Positions 39,572 through 50,782 are shown, counted from the first letter of the stretch. The stretch is DNA of 64,000 nucleotides from Isoetes taiwanensis (GCA_021234155.1 JAJEKV010000084.1:3661702-3725701), one strand, 5' to 3'. Notes: generated by a model not told the origin, from the sequence alone. Translations and numbers: made by a program.

Positions 39572-42500
39572 ATGGACGAAGAGACTCCTGACAGGCAACC
39601 CATCCCCAGGAACCTCTTCGAAGGATATGGTCCCATGACCCCAGAAGAGGAGATGTCGCAGATGCGAACGGAGCTGGACCAGATAAAGGCCCTACTCGCA
39701 GCCCAAGCATCAGCCGGGCCACAAACGACACCCCAAAAATCGGGGAAAGACAAGAGGAGGAGTAAGAGAAGGAGGTCCCCCAGCACAGAGACCTCCGAAT
39801 CAAGCTCGACCTCGGACTCTGAGTCCGAAAAAGAGCCCGAGCAGGTGCCGGACCGTAGAGACGGCAGGCAGAAGGACAATAAGATCCTCGATTACCAGAG
39901 GAAGGTGGACTCAGCACTGGGTAATGTGTGGAAAGCCCGGAAACTCGAACAATTATCGGGCGAGAACAGATCTGGCCTTGAGGCGGAGGCATGGCTGGAC
40001 GAGATGAGTGAGTACGGCAATGCCTATGGCATGAAGGACAAAGACAAAGGCAGGGTAGCGACGGCCAACCTAAAAGGAGCCGCACGGATATGGTGGAAGG
40101 GCTATGCCAAAGCCCATGGGTTGAGCAGGGACGCATGGCGCTTCAAGAAGTTCTCAAAAGCTTTCAAGAGACACTATGTCCCTCGGGAACACAAGTCAAA
40201 TATGATGCAGCAGTTCTACAGATTGCAGCAGGGGTACAAGACAGTGCAGAAGTACACCGAAGAGTTTATGAGACTAAGGCTATATGTGCCGAAGCTGAGC
40301 GAGAAGCACGCAGTGGAAAGCTACATAGAAGGGCTGAACGAGGAACTCAGGAAACTCGTACGGGCAATAGACCCCAGAACAGTGTCTGAAGCGGAGTCCA
40401 AGGCAATTAGTTTGCAAGGATCGGGGCCGCAGAGCAGCGCACAGAGACAGCCATACTATCAAGATAGAGGGAAAGCAACAGGAAGCTACAGTCCTAGGGC
40501 AGCCAGCCCAAGCCCAGCAAAGTCCCCATACAATGGCAACCAGGGGAAACAACAGGAAAGAAAGCAGGTGTCCTTCAAAGACAAACAGGAAGGGTCGAAT
40601 TACTCGAAAGCAGTACGGTCCTTCCTACAGGCGTTGCCCAAGGAGAAAAGGCAGGAATGCATGGAGAAGCAGCTCTGCTTCAGATGTTTCCAGCCGGGCC
40701 ACCGAACAGCGAACTGCCCATTTGTTATGAGCTCAGCGCTAGCAGAGTTGGGCGGATGGGACACTCCGTCAGACGAGGACGGCGAGGAGGCACGCGAGTA
40801 CATTCAAGGTGAGTGCCACATCTTTGCTGCCATAGATACAGAACAGGCAGAGACCCAGTATAAGGTAATCACCACAGTAGGGAAGGCAAAGGCCAAATCC
40901 TTCATAGTCTTGATAGACTCCGGAAGTAGCCATAACTTCGCATCCCCAAGGATGGTTGAAATGATGAAACTGAAACCCCTAAAGTCCAAACCAAGGCCCG
41001 TAATCTTGGCAAGCGGAGCAATAAGACATACAGCTGGGAAGAGAATCAACTTCGACATTGACTTGCCAGGGATTAATATCCAGATGGGGGCAGAAGTAAT
41101 GGGTATTGGCAAATACGACTTGATTGTTGGAATGGAGTACCTTGGGCCAGCAGGGGCCATCATCGATTGCGGGAAGCGGAAGGTCACCTTCCCAACGCCC
41201 GACGGAAAGGCCATTGAGATCACAGGTAAAGAAGTTACCCCCATCATGCAATGTATGTCCGTTAAGAAGCTGCTCCAATCTATAAGGAGCGAGAAGGTAG
41301 CATACATCTTCAAACTCGAGATTGAGGAACCCGAGTCGGAAGAAAGCAAGGAAGACAAGGTGCTCAGCAAGTTGCCCAAGTCAATCGCCAACTTGATTAC
41401 GGAGTTCCACGATCTCTTTCCAGATGAGATCGAGAAACTTCCTCCTTACAGGGGAGTAGAGTGTGAGATAGCACTAGAGCCAGGGACCAAGCCGACAAGC
41501 AAGGCCCCATATAGAATGACCACACATGAACTCACAGAGCTGAAGAAGCAGCTACAAGAGTTGCTCAATCTAGGCTTCATCAGGCCTAGCGTCTCACCAT
41601 TTGGGGCACCCATCCTCTTTGTCAAGAAGAAGGATGGAAGCTTGAGGATGTGCATAGATTACAGACAGTTAAACAAGCACACCATCAAGAACAAGTACGC
41701 ACTCCCCAGATCAGACGACTTGATGGATCAGCTCCAAGGGGCAAAGGTCTTCTCCAAGATCGACCTAAGGTCAGGTTATCACCAGATCAGAATAAAAGAA
41801 GAGAACATCCACAAAACGGCTTTCAGGACCAGGTATGGGCATTATGAATTCACCGTAATGCCATTTGGGCTATCCAACGCGCTAGCTACGTTCATGAGAC
41901 TCATGAACGACATCTTCAGAGAATACTTGGACACCTTTGTGATAGTATTCTTTGACGACATTCTGGTGTACAGTAAATCTATTCAAGAGCATGCTCAGCA
42001 CGTCAGGAAGGTGCTCGAAAAGTTAAGGAGGCATCAGTTGTATGCCAAGTTGTCGAAGTGTCACTTCGCAACAGAGAAGGTGGAATACCTGGGTCATGTG
42101 ATTTCAGCAGAAGGAATCTCGACAGACCCCGCCAAGATCGAAGCAGTAATCCAATGGCCGGCACCAAAGAACGTCCATGAGGTCAGAAGTTTCCTTGGCC
42201 TAGCAGGGTATTACAGGAAGTTCGTGAAGAACTTCGCAAAGATAGCAGCTCCACTGACGGACTTAACAAAGGCGGAGAAAGTAAAAAATTGGGCAGACCA
42301 TTGGCTCAAGAAAGCCCAAGCAGGATTTGAGTTGTTGAAGGAAGCCTTGACAACCGCCCCCGTCTTGACCCTGCCAGACCCGGAAAAGGATAAGTTAGTG
42401 GCAACGGATGCAAGCAAGATAGTCACAGGTGCAGTGTTGATGCAAGAAGAGCGGGTAATAGCGTACGACTCAAGAAAAATGAACGACGCCGAAACGCGTT

Positions 42501-42820
42501 ACCCGACGCATGATCAAGAGCTGCTAGCAGTTGTCAGGGCATTGAGAATCTGGAGGCATTACCTCTTAGGGAGGAAATTCCAGTTGGACACTGATCACCA
42601 GAGCCTCCAATACGTATTCACGCAACCACATCTCAATCTGAGGCAGAGAAGGTGGATGGAATTTCTTGAGGAGTACGACTTTGAGATAGTCTACAAACAC
42701 GGGAAGCATAGCAGATGCGCTTTCAAGGCATCCACTGACAACCAGAGTGCACTGCAATGCAATCTCGACGCTCTTCAGCGATTTCGGGAAAAAGATAGAA
42801 GAAACCTTGCCAACGGATGA
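39572..42820 (+). CDS. Element B Gag-protease-RT-RNase H
   Basis: From ATG 39572. Gag: [16 protein letters not shown], then an SR-like [13 protein letters not shown] stretch, retrotrans-gag helices ([20 protein letters not shown]) and zinc knuckle [16 protein letters not shown] at about 40675. Protease [18 protein letters not shown] at about 40905. RT with [23 protein letters not shown] and [13 protein letters not shown] at about 41935. RNase [18 protein letters not shown]. All in one frame, as in chromoviruses. Near 42707 about 8 bases present in the sister copy A are missing, which shifts the frame and truncates RNase H before integrase. Confidence 0.93.
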   Translation: MDEETPDRQPIPRNLFEGYGPMTPEEEMSQMRTELDQIKALLAAQASAGPQTTPQKSGKDKRRSKRRRSPSTETSESSSTSDSESEKEPEQVPDRRDGRQKDNKILDYQRKVDSALGNVWKARKLEQLSGENRSGLEAEAWLDEMSEYGNAYGMKDKDKGRVATANLKGAARIWWKGYAKAHGLSRDAWRFKKFSKAFKRHYVPREHKSNMMQQFYRLQQGYKTVQKYTEEFMRLRLYVPKLSEKHAVESYIEGLNEELRKLVRAIDPRTVSEAESKAISLQGSGPQSSAQRQPYYQDRGKATGSYSPRAASPSPAKSPYNGNQGKQQERKQVSFKDKQEGSNYSKAVRSFLQALPKEKRQECMEKQLCFRCFQPGHRTANCPFVMSSALAELGGWDTPSDEDGEEAREYIQGECHIFAAIDTEQAETQYKVITTVGKAKAKSFIVLIDSGSSHNFASPRMVEMMKLKPLKSKPRPVILASGAIRHTAGKRINFDIDLPGINIQMGAEVMGIGKYDLIVGMEYLGPAGAIIDCGKRKVTFPTPDGKAIEITGKEVTPIMQCMSVKKLLQSIRSEKVAYIFKLEIEEPESEESKEDKVLSKLPKSIANLITEFHDLFPDEIEKLPPYRGVECEIALEPGTKPTSKAPYRMTTHELTELKKQLQELLNLGFIRPSVSPFGAPILFVKKKDGSLRMCIDYRQLNKHTIKNKYALPRSDDLMDQLQGAKVFSKIDLRSGYHQIRIKEENIHKTAFRTRYGHYEFTVMPFGLSNALATFMRLMNDIFREYLDTFVIVFFDDILVYSKSIQEHAQHVRKVLEKLRRHQLYAKLSKCHFATEKVEYLGHVISAEGISTDPAKIEAVIQWPAPKNVHEVRSFLGLAGYYRKFVKNFAKIAAPLTDLTKAEKVKNWADHWLKKAQAGFELLKEALTTAPVLTLPDPEKDKLVATDASKIVTGAVLMQEERVIAYDSRKMNDAETRYPTHDQELLAVVRALRIWRHYLLGRKFQLDTDHQSLQYVFTQPHLNLRQRRWMEFLEEYDFEIVYKHGKHSRCAFKASTDNQSALQCNLDALQRFREKDRRNLANG

Positions 42821-44285
42821 AGACTTCAAAGAAGTATGGGCAAGCTTGTCCAAGGAAGCGAGAATGGACAAGGAGAGGGAAACCTTCAAAAACTTTAAAA
42901 AGGAAGGTAACCTCCTATACCATAAGAACAAGTTGTGCGTGCCGGAATCATCTGGAGTAAGAAAGTTGATCCTCCACGACACCCACAACAACCCAATAGC
43001 TGGCCATGCAGGATTCATGAAGACATATTTCAAAGTGCGTAGCAGCTACTATTGGCCGGGAATGAAGAAACAGATAGCTCGCCACATCAAGGAGTGTCAG
43101 CTATGCCAGCAAACGAAGGCAGAACAACTTCGAATTCCAGGTGCTTTGGAACCATTAGCGGTACCAAACGCTAAGTGGGAGGTCGTCAGTATGGATTTTA
43201 TAACAGGATTGCCAAGAACAGTAAGAGGTAAGGATGCTTTGATGGTCGTGGTCGACAAGTTGTCGAAGATGGCCCATTTTGTGCCTTGCAGGACCACGGA
43301 CACGGCTATGGACACGACAAAACTCTTCACCAAAGAGATTTTCAGACTTCATGGCATGCCAAGGGAAATTATCTCCGACCGAGATCCGAAGTTCATCAGC
43401 GCCTTCTGGCAGGATCTCTTCACAACGATTGGAACGAAGCTATCCATGAGCACGGCCTATCATCCACAGACGGATGGGCAAACAGAGCGTGTCAATAGAA
43501 TTCTGGAAGACATGTCAAACTATGTCCGAACAAGCAAGGTATGTGGGAGGAATTTATTCACTTGGTGGAGTTTATGCATAAATAGCACCAAGCAAGAATC
43601 ATCCCAAATGTCGCCGTTCATGATCAACTACGCCTACCAATGCCTAACTCCAGACACTTGGCACAATCCCGTGTCAAAAGTGGAAGTCTCCCAACAAATG
43701 CTGAGCGACATGCAGCAGCTCGTAGAAGAAGTACGGGGATATCTCCTAGCAGCAAGGAGTCGTCAAAAGAGCATCGCCGACAAGCATCGAACAGTCAGGC
43801 AGTTTGAAGTTGGCGACAATGTGTGGCTCAAGATCAAGGTGAAGCAGGCGAAGCTCCGCATCGGGAATTGCAAGAAACTTGCTCCAAGGTGGGCTGGACC
43901 ATTCAAAATAGTCAAGAGAGTGGGTAACCAATCCTACAGATTAGACTTGCCAGCACACTTAAAGATCCACAAAGTCTTCCACGTGAGTTTGCTGAAGAAG
44001 CACACTCCCAACCCAGATGAAATCCTGGACACCCCAACGATGTTGGAAATGACAGAGGAGCAGTTGGAAATAGTTCCAGAGATAATTCTTGATAAAGCAT
44101 TCAAGAAAACAAGGAGATCGGAGTTCCTCCAATACTTGGTCAAGTGGAAGCACTTGCCGGTGGAAGACGCAACATGGGTACTTAAAAGAGACCTGGAAAA
44201 ACAGTACCCACAGTTTATGGAGCAATGGGACGGCAAAATCATCTCCGAAGAAATCGGCTCAGGCATGTCGATTTGTGTAGATTAA
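42747..44285 (+). CDS. Element B integrase with chromodomain
   Basis: Continues pol in a shifted frame. Zinc finger [16 protein letters not shown] to CQLCQQTK, catalytic [12 protein letters not shown] (Asp), [15 protein letters not shown] (Asp) and [18 protein letters not shown] (Glu). Just after it a short stretch (about 43510-43590) is out of register compared with A, caused by small compensating indels. The [14 protein letters not shown] module follows, then the chromodomain [18 protein letters not shown] at about 44110-44180. The chromodomain probably directs insertion to chromatin with modified H3; in this element the H3 tail is also self-encoded. Confidence 0.9.
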   Translation: MHCNAISTLFSDFGKKIEETLPTDEDFKEVWASLSKEARMDKERETFKNFKKEGNLLYHKNKLCVPESSGVRKLILHDTHNNPIAGHAGFMKTYFKVRSSYYWPGMKKQIARHIKECQLCQQTKAEQLRIPGALEPLAVPNAKWEVVSMDFITGLPRTVRGKDALMVVVDKLSKMAHFVPCRTTDTAMDTTKLFTKEIFRLHGMPREIISDRDPKFISAFWQDLFTTIGTKLSMSTAYHPQTDGQTERVNRILEDMSNYVRTSKVCGRNLFTWWSLCINSTKQESSQMSPFMINYAYQCLTPDTWHNPVSKVEVSQQMLSDMQQLVEEVRGYLLAARSRQKSIADKHRTVRQFEVGDNVWLKIKVKQAKLRIGNCKKLAPRWAGPFKIVKRVGNQSYRLDLPAHLKIHKVFHVSLLKKHTPNPDEILDTPTMLEMTEEQLEIVPEIILDKAFKKTRRSEFLQYLVKWKHLPVEDATWVLKRDLEKQYPQFMEQWDGKIISEEIGSGMSICVD

Positions 44286-45107
44286 CAGCTTGCCTAGTTA
44301 GGTATAATCTACGCATGCAACCTATGAGGTAAGGGTTGCATGCGTTGTAACCGATGATGAGATTACTACAGTGATCTCTAGGACGTGGTGTAATGTCAAT
44401 GTAGGCATGACCGCGGTGCCGCTTGGAAAGTCTACTTCTGTCCCACGGAAGTAGACGACCTCGAGAGAAAGAAGGTCATTGAGGAATGCACTGATAGGAA
44501 AAGCACCTCTAGCCCCATATATGTTTTGATAGGAGGAATCTGGCCTTCACGCCCCATATACGGGAAGGACCTATCCTCCACGCTGGGCAACTAAAGGTGT
44601 AGGCATGAGTGGCATATAGCCATATAGACGCTGTCTCCACGACCATAATGGAGGAATCACCCTCTTCCTACGCCGGGAGATTAGCCATGCATCCATGTAG
44701 ATAGGTGGGGTGGTCACCATATAACCAAACTTTATAAATAATTAAATATGGTACTAACGTAGTGTGACCTGCAGGCCAATAGAGCGCTCCGAAGGGCTAG
44801 GAGGTCGGACTACGAAGACTTGCAACACAATTTTGTCTAACGTGTTGCAAGAAATAAAGAGTACCTCGAAGAATAATTATATATATAATAATTATGAGTA
44901 GTCATTGTAATAACATGCGAATAATTAAGCAATTGATTAAATAATAGTTCAATAATGTCCTGTAAATATTACCTTAAGGTAATTCTAATAAATGTATAAA
45001 TGTAATCATAAGTATATCGTATGCATGAAGTTGATTGCAGGTTAAGTAGATCCCAAGGTGGGGAGACCCACGATGCTGCGGACAACATCAATTCAAGGTG
45101 GGGAGAA
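44286..45107 (+). other. Element B 3' region with three conserved hairpins and polypurine tract
   Basis: Hairpins: ACGCATGCAACC/GGTTGCATGCGT (44311-44345, perfect 12-bp stem), GTCTACTTC/GAAGTAGAC (44430-44456, perfect 9 bp) and CTTGCAACAC/GTGTTGCAAG (44819-44851, perfect 10 bp). All three recur in A and D. The region ends with the purine run AAGGTGGGGAGAA before the LTR. No coding. Confidence 0.8.
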
Positions 45108-46575
45108 TGTGACGTTCCAGTACGATATACGGTCTCAAGACGTATACCGTACTGCGCCGCCACGCGTATACGCCGTCCAGTCGACGTGTACACCGACGTA
45201 TACCAAGCAAGGACGCCCTAGGGGGCAACTTGCAATGGTGCGCACACTTAGCAATGCGCGCACCTTTAGACCTTTAACCCATTAAAGGTAGACCAAGGGT
45301 CATGGGAACCCTAAAACCTAACTGATAGCCTACATAAGGCATCAAACCCTAACATTCCCCTTTTCACCTACAGACCTTCCGAGCTCCGATTCGCGCGCCT
45401 GAGGAGTCGATTCCAACTCCCACGATCTGCCCGTACGCCCCAGCATGTCAGATCGCCCTTCCGACCGCATCTCAGAGACATGGACGCCTTCGGATCGAGA
45501 GGAGTGAACCAGGGATCAGGTATTTGGTCGATCAAATAGCATAAACCTTACTCCAGCCTTCGAACCAGTAGGTTTAGCCTATTAGATCGCCCATAGCAGC
45601 CAAGTAGATCCCGAGATTGATCTAACTAAAGAACCTAATTCTATGAGATAGATTAGTCTTTATGATTTATTATGTTGATATGATGGACGGATGCATTCTG
45701 TGGACTCATTGTATTGGGAAGGGGGGTAGAGACTTAAAGCTTAGTAGATGATGCTCCTAGCTAGTCCCTCTTAGTGCATTACTAGTTTTCGGCCTGTGTA
45801 CAAGAACCCCACCCGTTGTGGGCTGAAGGGACTAGGACCGCTCGAACGAGGTTCGTGTTCTCGACCCTTGACCGATCCCTCCGGTGTGTAAGGCCCTACC
45901 GGGGGATCGAGTGACTAGGTCTAATGGCTTGCCACCGAGTGTGGGTAAGGCATGGGCTCCGACACCCGTGGGGTGGAGTTCACCTTCCAAAGGGTTAAGT
46001 CGAATAAGGGGCGGTGGCCCTCTAGTCGCCTTTGGGTCAAAGATGTAGATCTCGGGTTGGGAGCGATCCCTACCCGCCCCATCGGGCCTGGGGAGATGTA
46101 ACCCGTGAGTAGCCCCTTTGGCTACGTGCACGTGGGCTGGCTACGCCAGTCCCAACACTCTTCAACCTACTCTGCAAAGTGTGCACAGGAGGGGCGGATG
46201 GAGTGGACAACCCAATGCCATGTTCTTATGCCAGCCCAATCCATTGTCATGATTCTGTCTGCAAGGAACTCTGGAGACCCAAGCTTGTCAGTCCATCCCT
46301 GTGTCTGAGCCTTGGGTAGGAACCTCTTTTGTATTGTGCTGATCTTTGTCTATGCAGATGTTGATGTGCCACCCTTCGAGGTGGATATATGATGTATGTT
46401 ACTGACGTGTATGTTTACGCTTCCGCAGCTAGGTAGACCCCGAGGGAGACGGGGTAAAATGACCCCTTCATTCTTCCCCACTGTGGATTCCAGATGGTCA
46501 CAGTGATCTGTGGAGGGCCCTGTATCAGTATGGAGCTGGTATGGGGGATGAACTCCTGGTTTAGGGGACGTCACA
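45108..46575 (+). repeat. Element B 3' LTR
   Basis: 1,468 bp, TGTGACGTTCCAG ... GGGGACGTCACA. Differs from the 5' LTR by scattered substitutions, small indels around 45830-46150 and loss of about 27 bp containing a GTATAC palindrome just before the end. Confidence 0.92.
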
Positions 46576-46580
46576 CTGCC

Positions 46581-47175
46581 TTTGTCCTTATCCTTCATGC
46601 CATAGGCGTTGCCGTACTCACTCATTTCGTCCAGCCATGCCTCTGCTTCTAATCCTGACCTGTTCTCCCCCGAGAACTGTTCAAGTTTCCGGGCCTTCCA
46701 TACATTGCCCAGTGCAGAATCTACCTTCTTCTGGTAGTCAGAGGCTCTGGTGTCCCTTTGTCGTCCATCTATGGTGTCCCTCTGCCTTGCATCTGCCGTG
46801 TTCCTTTGCCTTGCATCTGTTCGGTCCTGGGCCTGCTCTTCCTCTTCCTCTGAGTCGGAGTCTGAATCTGAACTTGAGTCGGAGGATTCTGAGCTGGAGG
46901 ACCTCCTTCTCTTGCTCCTCTTCTTGTCTCTTCCTGTTTTCTGAGCTGATGCTTGCGGCAACTGAGCGTTGCCCACCGAACCCGCTCCTGCTTGTGCGGC
47001 TAGCAAAGCCTTTATCTGCTCAAGGTCCGTCCTCATCTGAGATATTTCCTCTTCTGGGGTTATGGGTCCAAATTCTTCAAACAGGTTCCTTGCCGGAGGT
47101 GGCCTCGGCGGACTCTGTACTTCCCTAAGGTCTTGGCGTTGTCGTTCCCCTGAGCCTAGACCTCTAACTGCATAC
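46581..47175 (-). CDS. Element A Gag N-terminus
   Basis: First part of gag A ([55 protein letters not shown]) up to the CTGCC target of element B. It differs from B by an expansion of an RQRDT-type repeat. No ATG precedes it in frame; a splice acceptor (TATGCAG) does, so translation may begin in an upstream exon, or the ATG was lost. Confidence 0.85.
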
Positions 47176-47344
47176 ACAAGTAATTCATTGCTATATGGTT
47201 AGTTTTACTTGTTCTTTTGCATTATATGTGGTTTGTTGGCATAGTTGTGGAACAAAATTCATCAACAAAACATTTAAAGTGCAAAAGAAATTATATTTAT
47301 ATTATATATTATTTTAGTACAAAATCTCCGGGATCAAGAGTCTA

Positions 47345-48870
47345 CTAATCTTGAAATCGCCGGTAAGATGGGTTGTCCTCAAGGAACTTCTTAACTTGGG
47401 CCGTTCCTATGGAGTGTCCCAAGTTCCTAAGGACATTGGTCGACGTCCCACCCTGCAAGGCCGTCACCAACTCTTCCACCTGCGGTCGGAGGTGTATGCC
47501 GCGGTTACCGCCAATCCTCTCTGCCGTCGGTAGGGCATGGCGAAGTCGAAGAGGTCAAGTGCCATTGCTCTCTTCACTAGGACAGCATAGTCGACATTTG
47601 CCGCTATTCGAGCATGCCTGCCGAAGCCTGAGAGTGCAATGAGCATGAACGCTCCTTCTTCACCTCGTGGGCTGAATTTGCGGTGTATCACCGCTATTCT
47701 CCCATCCAGCAGCAGGGGCAGGTAGTATCTCAGCGACCTGTCGTTGTGTGTCGCAGATGATTCCCCACTTGCTTGGCCTCCAGCTCTGTGGCGACCGGCG
47801 TACTCGTCGACCTCTATCTCAGTTAGTTCGCGGTAGTCTGCAATTGTGGAGTCGACTCGCCTGATGTCGATTCCTGCTCCTCTTGCGCGAGGTGGTGTCG
47901 AGGGGCTCGGCATCAAGATGCTGGTAGTCTTGCCTCTGATCCCCATCTGCTCTTGGAGGGTGAGGAACTCCTCCTCCGTTGGTAGCTCTCGTGCTTCCAT
48001 CACCTGTCTTATGCTGCTGTAGGCCTGGATGTCGGAAGTCGACTCCCCTGTGTAGGTGTCGGCTTCTCGCACTTGAAGTGGGAAGTCTGAGGCTCCCCGG
48101 ACGATGAAGTCATCCATTTCTGGTTGCTGCCGTAGTTGGTGCAGCAACTCATCAAGCCGGAGCTCCCTCTCCCTGCATTCGGGGAGATTCTGGATGTCAC
48201 TGAGGAGTAGATACTCCTCTCCGTTGATGATGATGGGGGCTAGGCTTGTGATGCCTAGCCCGAGTGGGGGAGCGACTCTGAGGGTCTGCCGGCTCCGTTC
48301 GATGTTGGCCAGCTCCTCCTCTGCTTGCCGCCGTTCTTCCTCTGAGTCGAGCTCCGTGTACTGCTCGTCGTCCGACTCCTCTTCTTCCTCTCTTCCTTCT
48401 TGCTCCTGCTGGTACTGCAAAAGCATCTGTTCTTCTGCTTGGGCTGCTATGGGGTCCACCTCCATGGGAGGGATAGAGGTTGCCCCCATTGGGTTTTCGG
48501 CACGGTGGGATAGGAATATAGCTAGGGCGGCGGTGTAGGAGAAAAACTTGGTCCTGTCAACTGTCAGGACCATGTAATCTGGCAGCCTCTGCGCCTTGTT
48601 GGTCAAGTACTTGGCGATGTTGGGGACATCACCCAAGGCTGTTTGAAGGGATGGGCGGGGTACAAAATAGCCTATGCAAGGGGGGAGCTGGACGAGGGAG
48701 GGTCCTACCCTAGCGTGGAACTCTGCTAAGACCCGTCTATATGATGTGGTTGCATTCAGAGTGGCTTGGACATCTATTTCCTTCCCAAAGACTCGGAAGA
48801 TGTCATTGACATCCGCCTCGGCAGCATGGGCACTGGCGCTGTACCATCGCCTGAAGTCAGCAGTGGCCAT
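47345..48870 (-). CDS. ORF2 of element A (unknown protein), late frameshift
   Basis: Homologous to B ORF2 over its full length: starts MATADFRRWYSASAHAAEAD, keeps PPCIGYFVPRPSLQTALGD, an acidic stretch (EGREEEEESDDEQYTEL) and NDRSLRYYLPLLLDGRIAV. No TAG at the place where B has one. The open frame ends at 47464, but one missing base near 47480 explains this. In the next frame the sequence continues like B to HSIGTAQVKKFLEDNPSYRR and a stop at 47345. About 508 residues. Confidence 0.78.
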
Positions 48871-48984
48871 TGATTTAGCGAAGAAGAGAGTATCAAACGG
48901 ATGCAGAAGCGCCTCAGGGAGCTGGAAGATCGCCTAAGCAGTGGAGAGCAAACTTGTAGGGTGCTAAATGAGGAATGGGGGGCC

Positions 48985-48992
48985 TATTTATA
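48985..48992 (-). promoter_or_regulatory. TATA box of ORF2 in element A
   Basis: TATAAATA on minus, 115 bp before the ORF2 ATG, as in B. Confidence 0.75.
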
Positions 48993-49183
48993 GAAAAAGG
49001 AGAAAACCCTAATTTTTGGATGACCTAGAATTCACTGGGATTGGGCGATTCTGATCTATTAAGAGGTGCAATTGAGAGTTTGAAGACTAGTTTTAGGGTT
49101 TAAGTATGCTAAGAACAACTAAATGACCTATTGCAATGACTGGAGATCATTTAGGGATGGCATGGTGAAGAAAATGGTGCGAG

Positions 49184-49250
49184 GTCTCACACGTTGCGCC
49201 CAGACCGATAATGAAAAGTTCATTTTCTGCCCTGGCGCGACGTGTGAGAC
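49184..49250 (-). promoter_or_regulatory. 67-nt hairpin A1, co-varying with H4
   Basis: GTCTCACACGTTGCGCC pairs with GGCGCGACGTGTGAGAC (one G-U wobble). Relative to B, two neighbouring base pairs are swapped (GC to CG and CG to GC) and the top stem is AATGAA/TTCATT instead of AACTAAA/TTTAGTT. Same 67-nt length. Confidence 0.92.
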
Positions 49251-49382
49251 ATGGGCTCTAAATGGGCTAAACTTAATCAATTTGGGTGATCTAAGGGTCT
49301 AATTCTACTGGACTCGTCGAGTTAGGCAGAATTGACCCCTTATTTGGTCAATTTGGAGCTGTTTTGGGCATTTTTGGGCATG

Positions 49383-49449
49383 GTCTCACACGTTGCGCCC
49401 AGCCCGAAAATGAAAAGTTCATTTTCTGTCCTGGTGCGACGTGTGAGAC
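49383..49449 (-). promoter_or_regulatory. 67-nt hairpin A2, co-varying with H3
   Basis: Nearly the same sequence as A1 and the same length; equivalent in position to the upstream hairpin of the B pair. Confidence 0.92.
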
Positions 49450-49586
49450 ATCGTCTCAATTTTGCTCAAAAACTCCAATTTGACCAAAACAAAAGCTAGA
49501 ATTCAATATCTTAACCTGATTAAGCAAGATTGGATTTACACAAAAATTCTTTATATTAACAAAAATTTTCATTATTTACAAAGAGT

Positions 49587-49744
49587 TCAAGGGCGTTCCC
49601 CCTTGATGTGCCTAGCAAGATGCATATCCTGTCTCATGAGCGTGACCCTCTTCGCATGAACTGTGCAGGCCGTCGAATCTTCAAAGTGCTGCACCAGTTT
49701 TGCTTCTGCTGCCTCCTGTAGGCACAGCAACATTTCGTCGGTCA
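49587..49744 (-). pseudogene. C-terminal part of ORF1 (histone H3 fold) of element A
   Basis: Last 52 codons of the giant H3: starts [20 protein letters not shown] and ends [10 protein letters not shown] with a TGA. Covers the second half of helix 2, loop 2 and helix 3. Compared with B: 5 amino-acid changes and 26 synonymous codon differences (counted by eye). The residues LARHI and AEAKLV are closer to canonical H3 than those of B. Truncated at 49744 by the junction with element C, so the N-terminal tail cannot be seen. Confidence 0.88.
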
Positions 49745-49934
49745 CCAGGAGCGGGTTCGGTGGGCAACGCTCAGTTGCCGCAAGCATCAGCTCGGAAAAC
49801 AGGAAGGGACAAGAAGAGGAGCAAGAGAAGAAGGTCCCCCAGCTCGGACTCTTCCGACTCAAGCTCAGACTCAGACTCCGACTCCGAGGAAGAAGAAGAG
49901 CAGGCCCAGGACCAAGCAGATGGAAGGCAAAGGA

Positions 49935-50351
49935 AATATGTAGCAAAATAACAGGGGGTTCCAGGGGGATTTGATATAGATATAATTCTTGAAACCATAG
50001 ACCATATCCCTAAAACAATTCAATGGGTTATTATAAAAAAAAAACATAGATTTAAGATAAAAAATAGTCACATTAGCTCACTAGTTAGATTGGTTAAAGT
50101 AGTCTTATTAGGACATTGAGTTATTTTAGTAGAGGTTCGAATCCCCGTATTTCATATTCTAAAAGCTTAAATGAAACCGTATAGAGGCACGATATACCAT
50201 CAAAACCTTAGGCAAACTCGTATTCGACATCTTAAAATCATAGGCGTCCCCAATCATAATTGAGCATAATCGAAACGAGAGGTGTCCAGAGGCTCCAACA
50301 TACAGTCTGGGCCGTAGGATTGACAGATCCGACGACTGTGGTAGTCCAGGG
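49935..50351 (+). repeat. 417-bp direct repeat, copy 1
   Basis: AATATGTAGCAAAATAACAG ... GGTAGTCCAGGG. By eye it is identical to copy 2. Contains a tRNA-like stretch with A-box-like TTAGCTCACTAGTTAG and B box GGTTCGAATCCC, and a run of ten A. Confidence 0.88.
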
Positions 50352-50365
50352 TGCACCTCGTTTAG
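50352..50365. other. 14-bp spacer between the two 417-bp copies
   Basis: TGCACCTCGTTTAG, not present in element C's gag, so it came with the insertion. Confidence 0.8.
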
Positions 50366-50782
50366 AATATGTAGCAAAATAACAGGGGGTTCCAGGGGGA
50401 TTTGATATAGATATAATTCTTGAAACCATAGACCATATCCCTAAAACAATTCAATGGGTTATTATAAAAAAAAAACATAGATTTAAGATAAAAAATAGTC
50501 ACATTAGCTCACTAGTTAGATTGGTTAAAGTAGTCTTATTAGGACATTGAGTTATTTTAGTAGAGGTTCGAATCCCCGTATTTCATATTCTAAAAGCTTA
50601 AATGAAACCGTATAGAGGCACGATATACCATCAAAACCTTAGGCAAACTCGTATTCGACATCTTAAAATCATAGGCGTCCCCAATCATAATTGAGCATAA
50701 TCGAAACGAGAGGTGTCCAGAGGCTCCAACATACAGTCTGGGCCGTAGGATTGACAGATCCGACGACTGTGGTAGTCCAGGG
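50366..50782 (+). repeat. 417-bp direct repeat, copy 2
   Basis: Same as copy 1. After it gag resumes at GACACAAGAACC. Possible 3-bp AGG duplication at the outer ends of the pair. Probably a tRNA-derived short element in tandem or a terminal-repeat element with almost no interior. Confidence 0.88.

Larger units (their letters stand above)
33610..46575 (+). mobile_element. Ty3/gypsy element B, nearly complete, carrying a histone H3 gene
   Basis: 12,966 bp: 5' LTR, tRNA-Met primer site, leader with two hairpins, ORF1 (giant histone H3), two hairpins, ORF2, gag-pol with chromodomain integrase, 3' region, polypurine tract, 3' LTR. Bounded by CTGCC duplications. LTRs differ by a few percent plus a 3' LTR deletion of about 27 bp, so it is the youngest gypsy copy here. 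Defects seen: a TAG in ORF2, an indel in RNase H and a disturbed stretch in integrase. ORF1 is intact. Confidence 0.95.
26929..49744 (-). mobile_element. Ty3/gypsy element A, split by element B and truncated at its 5' end
   Basis: Minus strand. Its 3' LTR is 26929-28495, then 3' region, integrase, RNase H/RT, protease and gag up to 33609. The gag goes on at 46581 after element B (33610-46575), followed upstream by ORF2 (48870-47345), two hairpins and the last 52 codons of ORF1 to 49744, where the element ends abruptly against element C. No 5' LTR. Pol has several single-base nonsense changes. Copies A and B are the same family but clearly diverged, which makes them useful for comparison. Confidence 0.9.

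Noticed and set aside
46350-46580. Minus frame running from gag A into the LTR of element B
   Set aside because: The last residues are LTR sequence read by chance across the insertion junction at 46580.
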